From: Chryseobacterium pennae
GTDB lineage: Bacteria; Bacteroidota; Bacteroidia; Flavobacteriales; Weeksellaceae
Direction: 5' to 3'
NCBI RefSeq assembly: GCF_003385515.1
Contig: NZ_QNVT01000029.1
Span: 1-64,000, forward strand
Length of the DNA: 64,000 nt
Within the stretch, counting starts at the first letter, position 1. Each line of letters opens with the position of its first letter. Made by a program: the position numbers and the translations under genes. Shown piece after piece: positions 35,140 through 42,438 of the stretch. The notes below the pieces were generated by a model. It made no database searches. It saw nothing but the letters and a program-made list of their open reading frames with translations, and was not told the origin of the DNA.

Positions 35140-35913
35140 ATGGAGGAAAGAATCATTGATGTAAAAGGGAAAAAACTATATACAGAATACTACAATTCGT
35201 TTGAAGATAAGACAACTATTGTCTTTTTGCATGATTCGCTTGGATCTGTACAGCTTTGGAGAGATTTACCAGTCAGGCTTTCAGAAGCTACACAATGTAA
35301 TGTTCTTGTTTATGACCGGTTAGGATATGGAAAATCCTATCCTATGCCTACTCACATAAGACCTGTGAACTATATGGAGCTGGAAGCAGATCTGCTGAAT
35401 GAATTATTAGCAGAGCTCAATATTGACAAAGCTATTTTGTTCGGTCACAGTGATGGAGGAACCATTGCCTTAATCACTGCAGCAAAATATCCGGAAAGGG
35501 TAGAAGCTGTCATTTGTGAAGCCGGGCATATATTTGTGGAAGATGTCACTTTAAAAGGCGTTTATGATGCATGGGAAGCTTACAAAACTACAAATCTGCC
35601 GGAACGTCTGCAGAAATACCATGGTGATAAGGTAGAAACACTATTTAAAGCCTGGACGGAAACATGGACCCGCAATGATTACAGAGCCTGGAACATTGAA
35701 TATCTCCTGAAGGATATTATTTGTCCTCTATTATTCATTCAGGGAGAAGCTGATGAGTACGGAACTTTGGATCAGGTAGAGAAAACCGTTTCACAGGTAA
35801 GTGGAAGTGCAGACAAATACATTATTCCCGGGATTGGGCATACACCTCATAAAGAAGCTCCGGACTTGGTATTCAAAAGATCAGTAGAATTCGTAAATAG
35901 AAATACAAAATAA
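35140..35913 (+). CDS. Alpha/beta hydrolase
   Basis: A 257-residue serine hydrolase. The nucleophile elbow is LFGHSDGGTIAL (Ser in GHSDGG). An acid residue lies in IQGEADEYG and the general-base His in GIGHTPHKEAP. The oxyanion-hole region is VFLHDSLGS. It has no signal peptide. It is co-directional with and close to the nitronate monooxygenase, so the two may act in one small operon, but no common substrate can be inferred. Confidence 0.9.
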   Translation: MEERIIDVKGKKLYTEYYNSFEDKTTIVFLHDSLGSVQLWRDLPVRLSEATQCNVLVYDRLGYGKSYPMPTHIRPVNYMELEADLLNELLAELNIDKAILFGHSDGGTIALITAAKYPERVEAVICEAGHIFVEDVTLKGVYDAWEAYKTTNLPERLQKYHGDKVETLFKAWTETWTRNDYRAWNIEYLLKDIICPLLFIQGEADEYGTLDQVEKTVSQVSGSADKYIIPGIGHTPHKEAPDLVFKRSVEFVNRNTK

Positions 35914-35918
35914 AATTT

Positions 35919-35951
35919 AAGCATCTTATTTCATGATAGGGTGCTTTTTTT
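35919..35951 (+). terminator. Terminator after hydrolase
   Basis: AAGCATC / GGTGCTT hairpin (one wobble) followed by seven T's. Confidence 0.65.
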
Positions 35952-36318
35952 GAATTAAATTGATATTTTAAAAGCTGCATACTTTACCTGTTCTCTTTAA
36001 ATAAACAGTTCTAGATTTTATTTGTACACATATTATACAGGTAGATATTGTTTTGTACAATATGTATTAAACATAAAAATCAGGCCGTTTTATTGGCCTT
36101 TAATCTTATCAGAAAAAATACCGAACTATTTTCCTGATATAGAATACGGACTGTGAGATTTTTTACAGAATTTATTAAAAAAATGAATAGTATTAATGGG
36201 GATTGGGCCATTATTTTATCGTTAAAATTACAATAAACAAACAATAAATATCACCAATTGGAGATATAATATTTTCTATTTTTACAACCTAGATTTTATT
36301 AATAGGTATGTGAAGTTA

Positions 36319-36360
36319 ATGATGGGGATCATTAAATGTATGTTAGGTGTGAATGTGTGA
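36319..36360 (+). other. Candidate micro-ORF or small RNA locus
   Basis: ATG ATG GGG ... GTG TGA encodes a 13-residue peptide. Its stop codon overlaps the start of the hairpin at 36359. A TATTTTTAC word lies about 40 bases upstream. This could be a small RNA with its own terminator, but there is no proof of transcription. Confidence 0.25.
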
Positions 36361-36386
36361 AGAGATGCAAAATTTGCATCTCTTCT
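36359..36386. terminator. Strong hairpin, bidirectional terminator
   Basis: GAAGAGATGC and GCATCTCTTC form a 10-bp perfect stem with loop AAAATTT, followed by T's. It serves the minus-strand HD gene (ends 36397) and possibly the small plus-strand locus. Confidence 0.85.
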
Positions 36387-36396
36387 TTATTTTCGG

Positions 36397-37014
36397 TTAT
36401 AGTAAATCAATTTCCGCTGCAATATTTTTTTTTGCCTGCATCTCATATTTATCTTTAAAATAATCTGTCTTAAAGATTGTATCAAGCTCCAGAAAATGTT
36501 TTAATACCTTCTTTCTTCCGGGCTTATAAAGCAGATCCGGATAGATCGAGTATTCTTTCCTAATCATTTTGGTATAGGCCAGATAACTTTCAAAATCTTT
36601 GCCCAGGATTGAAAGATCTGTATCCAGAAGATAATTGGTGTCTTCGTTCATTGATGTCTGATGAAGCTTTGTCGCCAGGATCTGATCAGAAACAGCTTCA
36701 ATAGTATCCTGAGGTAATCCCAGTTCAGAAAGTCGTTCTTTGGCCTTTAACGCACTTTTTTCTTCATTGGATTTAGACGTTGCATTATAAACAATATCAT
36801 GATAGAATATGGAAAAAGAAACTGCTGTAAAATCAGAGATTTTGTTTTTCGATGGTTCAAGCTCTGCGAACATATTTCTGAGATGAAGAAGATTGTAATA
36901 ATGTCTGCTCTTTTCAGTATATTTTGTTTCAATCTCTTTCCACAGTTCATCAATTAAGTTCAGATCTTTAGTAAAAGGGAAACAAAGCTGTTCAAAGTGA
37001 TCTCTCATATTCAT
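36397..37014 (-). CDS. HD-superfamily metal-dependent phosphohydrolase
   Basis: A 205-residue protein resembling the small 'predicted HD-superfamily hydrolase' family. Metal-binding residues fit RHYYNLLHLRNMF (first His pair), FYHDIVYN (HD) and a late Asp (LLDTDLSILG). It is cytoplasmic. It is the second gene of a two-gene minus-strand unit after the rhodanese gene (27 bp gap). The substrate is unknown; nucleotides are a common choice in the superfamily. Confidence 0.8.
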   Translation of the reverse strand: MNMRDHFEQLCFPFTKDLNLIDELWKEIETKYTEKSRHYYNLLHLRNMFAELEPSKNKISDFTAVSFSIFYHDIVYNATSKSNEEKSALKAKERLSELGLPQDTIEAVSDQILATKLHQTSMNEDTNYLLDTDLSILGKDFESYLAYTKMIRKEYSIYPDLLYKPGRKKVLKHFLELDTIFKTDYFKDKYEMQAKKNIAAEIDLL

Positions 37015-37041
37015 GGTGGTAGGGTATAAAAAAAGGAACTT

Positions 37042-37341
37042 TTAAAAAGTTCCTCTGTTTGCTTCAAGAACAGCCTTTAGCTCAGACCAGCCTCCGCCGT
37101 TATGACCATCCTTTAATCCTTGTGAGTTAAGATATTCTAATGCTTTTCCGCTTCTGTTTCCACTTCTGCAGAATAAAATTACAGGTTTTTCGATAGAAAG
37201 GATCTCATCCTGTCTCTCTTCTACTTCACCCAGTGGAATATTTTTAGCACCCTCTATATTTCCGTCCATTTCAAGCTCCATTGGCTCACGAACATCAATT
37301 AATTCATAGTTTCCAGATTGTATTACTTCTATTAAAGACAT
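37042..37341 (-). CDS. Rhodanese-like single-domain protein
   Basis: A 99-residue single rhodanese domain, cytoplasmic. The active-site loop CRSGNRSGKALEYL carries the catalytic Cys, and YELIDVREPMELE is the typical N-terminal strand. Such proteins transfer sulfane sulfur (thiosulfate to cyanide or to thiols). It is the first gene of a pair with the HD protein. The physiological acceptor is unknown. Confidence 0.92.
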   Translation of the reverse strand: MSLIEVIQSGNYELIDVREPMELEMDGNIEGAKNIPLGEVEERQDEILSIEKPVILFCRSGNRSGKALEYLNSQGLKDGHNGGGWSELKAVLEANRGTF

Positions 37342-37492
37342 AGTTGTTTATTTTAAACATTAAATTGTAGACGAAATTACGTAATTTTTTTTTGAAAAAA
37401 ATCTTAATTAAAACATAAATTTTCAGAAAAGAAACAGTTCTGAAGATGAAGACGAAACAGAGTAACGAATCGTAAGATTGATAAAATAATCT

Positions 37493-37500
37493 TAATTTTG
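37493..37500 (+). promoter_or_regulatory. -7 element of queG
   Basis: TAATTTTG, five bases before the GTG and 14 before the ATG start codon. No good -33. Confidence 0.4.
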
Positions 37501-37504
37501 CAGA

Positions 37505-38452
37505 GTGAAATTAATGAACGCAGGCGCTGAAAAATATACCCAACTGATCAAGTCCAAGGCAAAAAGTTTTGGGTTTCAGAGTTGTGGTATATCTAAAGCA
37601 GATTTTCTGGAGGAGGATGCCGGACACCTTGAAAAATGGCTGAAAAATAACTTCAATGGTGAAATGAAATATATGGAGAACCACTTCGACAAAAGATTGG
37701 ATCCAAGACTTCTTGTGGAAGGTTCTAAATCTGTCATTTCACTTTCATATAACTATTTCCCGGAAGAAAAGATTTCCATTCTGGAAAATTTTAAGATTTC
37801 AAAATATGCTTATGCAGAAGATTACCATGAAGTGATCAAGGAAATTCTTCGTGAAATGGTGGCTGAATTGCAAGAGGAAATCGGAGAATTCGGATTCAGG
37901 GTTTTTGTAGATTCAGCACCTGTGCTGGAAAGAAGCTGGGCACGAAAATCAGGAATTGGCTGGGTTGGGAAAAATGCTAACCTGATTACCAAACAGAATG
38001 GTTCCTTTTATTTTTTAGCAGAAATTATCTGTGATCTTGAGCTTATTCCCGATCATGAAACCACCGATCATTGCGGAACCTGTAGAAAATGCATTGATGC
38101 CTGTCCCACAGATGCTATTGTTTCAGAAAAGATCATTGACGGAAGCAAATGCATTTCTTATGCTACCATAGAACTTAAAAACGAAATTCCGGATCATTTT
38201 AAAGGCAAAATGGAAGACTGGATGTTCGGATGTGATATCTGCCAGGATGTATGCCCCTGGAACCGGTTTTCTGCTCCACACCAACAGAGCCGATTTAAGC
38301 CCAATGAAGCATTGAAAAATTTCAAAAAAGGAGAATGGAAAGAACTTACTCAGGAAATCTTCTCCGAAATCTTCAGAAAATCACCGGTGAAGAGGACAAA
38401 ATTTGCAGGATTGCAGAGAAATATTGAATTTTTAAAACGCTCTTCAGACTGA
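37505..38452 (+). CDS. queG: Epoxyqueuosine reductase QueG
   Basis: About 315 residues; catalyses the last step of queuosine synthesis in tRNA (epoxyqueuosine to queuosine). A cobalamin-binding N-terminal part is followed by two [4Fe-4S] clusters: CGTCRKCIDACPTDAI and CDICQDVCPWN. The typical VDSAPVLERSWARKSGIGWVGKN lies in the centre. The start could be GTG 37505 or ATG 37514. A TAATTTTG -7 element ends five bases before 37505, so the leader is very short. Strong terminator after it. Confidence 0.95.
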   Translation: MKLMNAGAEKYTQLIKSKAKSFGFQSCGISKADFLEEDAGHLEKWLKNNFNGEMKYMENHFDKRLDPRLLVEGSKSVISLSYNYFPEEKISILENFKISKYAYAEDYHEVIKEILREMVAELQEEIGEFGFRVFVDSAPVLERSWARKSGIGWVGKNANLITKQNGSFYFLAEIICDLELIPDHETTDHCGTCRKCIDACPTDAIVSEKIIDGSKCISYATIELKNEIPDHFKGKMEDWMFGCDICQDVCPWNRFSAPHQQSRFKPNEALKNFKKGEWKELTQEIFSEIFRKSPVKRTKFAGLQRNIEFLKRSSD

Positions 38453-38813
38453 TTTTTGCTTAAATATTTGGTGACGATTCCTTCTTTGGAAATTTCCTGA
38501 GTTCCAAACTAGAGCGGATGATTGACCATTCCCTAGATTTTTATCCCTAAGGAGGTTTGGATTTAACTGAATAAGTTGTATAAAAACCCTTTCCTAAAAA
38601 GAAAAATTGATTTTCATGAGATTAAAGTCTCACCGAAAATCAACGTTTTTTTTGTACTCTTTTTGGAGCAGTTTTTACTCTTACTTTAAACCTTTTTTGT
38701 GACTTGGTATTTTTACGCATATTTGTGAATATTTCGTAATTAAATATAGCGATTTTTTCGATTAAAACAAATACTTTTACGAAAAACTATATATTAAATT
38801 TTATTAAAAAAGC
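38453..38813. other. Gene-free region between queG and DUF2459 gene
   Basis: 361 bp. Apart from the queG terminator (38607-38651), nothing clear is seen except a TACTTTTA word at 38772-38779 that could be a -7 element for the DUF2459 gene. Confidence 0.5.
38607..38651 (+). terminator. Terminator after queG
   Basis: TTGATTTTC (38607-38615) pairs with GAAAATCAA (38635-38643), with inner GAGA/TCTC, then a T-run. Confidence 0.8.
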
Positions 38814-39497
38814 ATGAATGTGAAAACAATATTAATAGGTACACTGAAAATTTTGGGAGTCATTCTGGGAATTGTAATTGTTTACGTTCTTTTAGGACTG
38901 CTCATTCCGTTTATTCCGGTTTCAGCCAAAGATGACGGGGAACAGAAAGACATTGCTATTTACATTTATACCAACGGTGTTCATACCGATATTGTGATGC
39001 CTGTAAAGAACGATATGAAAGACTGGAGTCTTATGATTCCTTTTGCAGATACAAAGTCTAAGAAAACAGATTATAAATATATTGGAATAGGATGGGGTGA
39101 TAAAGGTTTTTATCTGGATACTCCAACCTGGGCTGATCTTAAGTTCTCAACGGCGATAAAAGCAGCATTTTGGCTAAGTGATTCAGCAATGCATAGCACT
39201 TATTATTATGCAATGAAAGAAGGAGAAGATTGTAAAATGATTATGATCAGCAGAAGCCAGTATCAAAACTTAATCAAATTTGTAGAAGATAAATTTGATA
39301 GAGATCAGAACGGAAAGTTCATGCTGATTCCTACAGATGCCGTGTATGGTGATAATGATGCATTTTATGATGCCAGAGGAACTTATAGCTTTCTTTATAC
39401 CTGTAATACCTGGAGCAATAATGCGTTGAAGGCTGCAGGACAAAAGGCCGCCCTTTGGACACCTTCTGATTTTGGAATTTTCCAGCATTATAAATAA
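38814..39497 (+). CDS. DUF2459 (TIGR02117) membrane protein
   Basis: A 227-residue protein with one N-terminal membrane anchor (about 5-32, ILKILGVILGIVIVYVLLGLLIPFIP). The rest matches DUF2459/TIGR02117: IYIYTNGVHTDIVMPV, YIGIGWGDKGFYLDTPTWADLK and FLYTCNTWSNNALKAAGQK. The Cys in YTCNTW and His in NGVHTD are conserved and could form a thiol-hydrolase-like site, but the function is not established. It lies 2 bp before a lipoprotein L,D-transpeptidase gene, suggesting a cell-wall connection. Confidence 0.85.
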   Translation: MNVKTILIGTLKILGVILGIVIVYVLLGLLIPFIPVSAKDDGEQKDIAIYIYTNGVHTDIVMPVKNDMKDWSLMIPFADTKSKKTDYKYIGIGWGDKGFYLDTPTWADLKFSTAIKAAFWLSDSAMHSTYYYAMKEGEDCKMIMISRSQYQNLIKFVEDKFDRDQNGKFMLIPTDAVYGDNDAFYDARGTYSFLYTCNTWSNNALKAAGQKAALWTPSDFGIFQHYK

Positions 39498-39499
39498 GT

Positions 39500-40147
39500 A
39501 TGAAACCTTTTTTTCTGTTCAGTATTATTCTTTTATTTTTGTCCTGCACAAAAGAGAAGAAAGAATATAAACGTCCTGTTGATGCTACTCCTATAATAGC
39601 TAAAAAGAAGCTCGAGGCTGATCTTGCCAAAGTAAAAAATAAAGCAGAAGAAGCATTGAAATTCTGCAGCGCAAAGAATTTGAGTACAGATTTTTGTATT
39701 CTGATCGATATGAGTCTTCATTCTGGTGTAAAACGTTTTTTTGTCTGGGATTTTGACAAGGAAACCATTTCCAAAGAATATCTGGTAGGCCATGGTTGTG
39801 GATTCAATAGCTGGAGCAGGGATGAGTCAAAAGATAAGCCAACATTCAGTAACGAAGACGGAAGCCACCTTTCCTCTTTGGGAAAATATAAATTGCAGGA
39901 CAGAGGCTACAGTGAATGGGGAATTAATATAAAGTATCTGATGCATGGTCTTGAAGAAACCAATAGCAATGCCTTGAAGAGATTCATAGTTTTTCACTCC
40001 TGGGATATGATGAGTGATGAGGAAATGTTTCCAAAAGGATCACCGGAAGGATGGGGCTGTCCTACCATTTCAAATAATGCCATGAAGGAAATTGACCCGA
40101 TGATTCAAAATTCAACAAAGCCTGTTCTGATGTGGATATATAATTAA
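39500..40147 (+). CDS. L,D-transpeptidase-like lipoprotein (YkuD_2)
   Basis: A 215-residue lipoprotein (LLFLSCTKEKK, Cys at about 14). The catalytic domain is of the murein L,D-transpeptidase catalytic-like YkuD_2 type (PF13645). Recognisable parts are KRFFVWDFDKETI, VGHGCGFNSW, HSWDMM and the active-site region EGWGCPTIS with the likely catalytic Cys. Such enzymes cross-link or trim peptidoglycan. It is translationally close (2 bp) to the upstream DUF2459 gene and 11 bp before an SRPBCC gene. Confidence 0.85.
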   Translation: MKPFFLFSIILLFLSCTKEKKEYKRPVDATPIIAKKKLEADLAKVKNKAEEALKFCSAKNLSTDFCILIDMSLHSGVKRFFVWDFDKETISKEYLVGHGCGFNSWSRDESKDKPTFSNEDGSHLSSLGKYKLQDRGYSEWGINIKYLMHGLEETNSNALKRFIVFHSWDMMSDEEMFPKGSPEGWGCPTISNNAMKEIDPMIQNSTKPVLMWIYN

Positions 40148-40158
40148 AAAGAAGTAAG

Positions 40159-40611
40159 ATGAAACATAAGCTTTTCCGTGAGCAACAATTAAACTGTGAT
40201 ATAGAAACCGCCTGGAAATTCTTTTCCTCAGCCAATAACCTTTCAGAAATTACACCAAAGGATATGGGATTTACTGTATTGACAGAAATGGAAGATGATG
40301 AAATTTATGAAGGGATGCTCATCGATTATTATGTTTCGCCATTATTTGGAGTCAAAATGAAATGGCAGACAGAAATTACCTATGTCGATTTTCAGAAAAG
40401 CTTCATAGACTTCCAAAGAAAAGGCCCATACAAATTATGGAACCACCATCATGAGTTTATTCCCAACGATGAAGGCGTTCTGATGAGAGATACCATAGAT
40501 TACGAACTTCCCATAGGATTCTTAGGAGAAATTGCCCATTCTTTATTCGTGAAAAAGAAACTGGACTCTATTTTTGATTATCGTTTCAGAGTTCTGAGCA
40601 GATTGTTTTAA
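40159..40611 (+). CDS. SRPBCC-family ligand-binding protein
   Basis: A 150-residue cytoplasmic protein of the START/Bet v1-like SRPBCC superfamily. Family cues are FREQQLNCDIETAWKFFSSANNLSEITPK near the N-terminus, VKMKWQTEITYVDFQKSFIDFQRKGPYKLWNHHHEF in the middle, and the C-terminal helix. These proteins bind hydrophobic ligands in a deep pocket. It is the third gene of a compact run with the DUF2459 and L,D-transpeptidase genes. Confidence 0.85.
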   Translation: MKHKLFREQQLNCDIETAWKFFSSANNLSEITPKDMGFTVLTEMEDDEIYEGMLIDYYVSPLFGVKMKWQTEITYVDFQKSFIDFQRKGPYKLWNHHHEFIPNDEGVLMRDTIDYELPIGFLGEIAHSLFVKKKLDSIFDYRFRVLSRLF

Positions 40612-40929
40612 AAGAGCTCAGGTTGTCTGTCATTCTGAAGAAGAAAAAATCTCATTGATGACTTTATAGATTTTCTATTTGGTTTCTGAACTATGTTCGG
40701 AAACCTTCAGTTTGTAATCAGAATAACATTAATATTCTTTCTCCATACCCTAATCAATTACTGTTTTAATAAAATGATATTGTTGATAGCATGTACGCTA
40801 ATCTTCAAAAAGTGTGATTTTATCGGCATTGTTTAAGTTTTTTTAACAGTTAAATGGAATAAACTCCATCAAAATTTCTTACTTTTGCAAAACTATTGTT
40901 TTTACTAAAAAACTAAGTATTCTGTTGAC
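40612..40929. other. Gene-free region before RND operon
   Basis: 318 bp. A hairpin GGTTTCTGAAC / GTTCGGAAACC (40681-40705) lies near the start, an ATGGA...TCCAT palindrome at 40854-40869, and a TACTTTTG -7 element at 40880-40887. Confidence 0.5.
40880..40887 (+). promoter_or_regulatory. -7 element upstream of small gene and RND operon
   Basis: TACTTTTG, 42 bases before ATG 40930. The palindrome ATGGAATAAACTCCAT immediately upstream (40854-40869) may be an operator. Confidence 0.5.
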
Positions 40930-41262
40930 ATGGCAAGTCTGAGGTCATTTTTCTATTTCTATATCATGCTGGTTTTTACCCTTTTCAATTCGAATTGGGT
41001 AGAAAAATCATTGCAGGATATCCCTCATCTTCCGCATGTAAGCAATATCCATTTGCTGGATGTTTACGAAGAAGCAGATATGAACACGCATGCCTTGCCT
41101 GCGGCTTCTAAAATTGTTAAACATTCAGGTCGTAAGGACAATCCTGCAGTTGGGGATTTTTCGGCAGCATTAAAAATTGCTCCGAAAATCATGCTTCCTG
41201 ATATTGCAGTTTCCCTTATCTGTGGAGTAAAGTCCTTTCTCCATCTTCTCCAATTGTACTAG
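40930..41262 (+). CDS. Small hypothetical protein upstream of RND operon
   Basis: A 110-residue protein of unknown function. The N-terminus has a short hydrophobic segment (SFFYFYIMLVFTLFNSNW, about 5-22), which may be a signal or anchor. A second hydrophobic segment is IAVSLICGVKSFLHLLQL near the C-terminus. It starts 42 bases after a good -7 element and is followed after 59 bp by the RND adaptor gene. It may be the operon's first gene. No homology recognised. Confidence 0.55.
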   Translation: MASLRSFFYFYIMLVFTLFNSNWVEKSLQDIPHLPHVSNIHLLDVYEEADMNTHALPAASKIVKHSGRKDNPAVGDFSAALKIAPKIMLPDIAVSLICGVKSFLHLLQLY

Positions 41263-41321
41263 TTTAAGTTATTGAATTTCAAATTGTTTTACCGAAAATT
41301 TTATAACCTAAACATTCAGAA

Positions 41322-42410
41322 ATGTATTTTAAAAATGTAATAATTTGCAGCTTTGCAATATTATTCGCAGTGTCATGTAATAAAGACAAGCAAAAAAACA
41401 GTCAAAAAGACAAAGAAGTTCCGGTACTGGAAATCAAGGAAAAAGATACCTTGGTAAGCAACCAGTTTGTGACTGATATTCAGGCTAAGAAAAATGTGGA
41501 AATGAGGTCCAGGATTGGTGGAATTATTCAGCATATTTACGTCAATGAAGGACAGTTTGTTCATCAGGGACAGCCTTTATTTAAAATCAATGATGCTGAA
41601 CTGCAGATGGAACTTTTAAAGGCTAATGCTACTTTAAAACAGACTCAGGCAGATGTCCGCATCGTTGAAGTAGAATTGAAACAGATTCAGAGCCTTCATG
41701 CTAAAAAGTTTGTAGCGAATAACGAACTGGAATTGGTAAAGGCTAAGCTTTCATCAGCTCAGGCTAAGAATGCTTTTGCTGATGCTGAAAAGAGAGCTGT
41801 GCTTCAGAAAATCAGTTTTACCAGAATTACGGCTCCGTTTGATGGCGTTATTGACGTTATTCCTCATAAAGACGGAAGTTTGGTGGAAAATGGAACTTTA
41901 TTAACTACATTATCCCAGCTTAATGAGGTGTATGCCTACTTTTCAATTCCGGAAAACCTTTATTTTGAACTTTTGGCTAATGATAAGATAGGGAATCATC
42001 AGAAAATTGAACTGACCCTGCCAAATGGTGTAAACTATCAGTTTAACGGAGCTTTAAAAACAGCAGAGGGAGAAATCGACCGAACTACAGGATCTATCCG
42101 CTATAAAGTCCTTTTCCCAAATCCTGATCACCTGATTAAGCACGGTACCTCGGGAAAACTCATTATTTCCGAAAATCAGGATAAGGCCATTCTTATTCCA
42201 CAGAAATCCACATTCTCTATTCAGGATAAAACCTATGTTTTTGTCGTGGACAAACAGAATAGAGCCAAAATGACAAACATTAAGATTGGAAACACACTCA
42301 GAGATTCCTATATGGTGGAAAGCGGTCTTAAAAAAGGAGATTTAATCATTTATGAAGGTACTCAGTCCTTGAAGGATGGTGATGTTATTAAAATCAAAAA
42401 GAAGTATTAA
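41322..42410 (+). CDS. RND efflux periplasmic adaptor (MFP)
   Basis: A 362-residue membrane-fusion lipoprotein (LFAVSCNKDKQ, Cys at about 18). The lipoyl/barrel-sandwich motif is RSRIGGIIQHIYVNEGQFVHQGQPLFKI. A coiled-coil hairpin covers about 90-155, followed by ITAPFDGVIDVIPHKDGSLVENG. It bridges the inner-membrane pump and outer-membrane channel. First recognised member of an operon adaptor-permease-channel. Confidence 0.94.
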   Translation: MYFKNVIICSFAILFAVSCNKDKQKNSQKDKEVPVLEIKEKDTLVSNQFVTDIQAKKNVEMRSRIGGIIQHIYVNEGQFVHQGQPLFKINDAELQMELLKANATLKQTQADVRIVEVELKQIQSLHAKKFVANNELELVKAKLSSAQAKNAFADAEKRAVLQKISFTRITAPFDGVIDVIPHKDGSLVENGTLLTTLSQLNEVYAYFSIPENLYFELLANDKIGNHQKIELTLPNGVNYQFNGALKTAEGEIDRTTGSIRYKVLFPNPDHLIKHGTSGKLIISENQDKAILIPQKSTFSIQDKTYVFVVDKQNRAKMTNIKIGNTLRDSYMVESGLKKGDLIIYEGTQSLKDGDVIKIKKKY

Positions 42411-42438
42411 CCTTTCATAATCTTTAAATCAACTTATT

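Larger units (their letters stand above)
35952..36396. other. Gene-free region with hairpins and a tiny open frame
   Basis: About 445 bp without a normal gene. It has an AGGCC...GGCCT hairpin (36082-36101), a TATTTTTAC promoter-like word near 36277, a 13-residue open frame at 36319-36360, and a strong hairpin at 36359-36386 before T-rich sequence. Confidence 0.5.
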
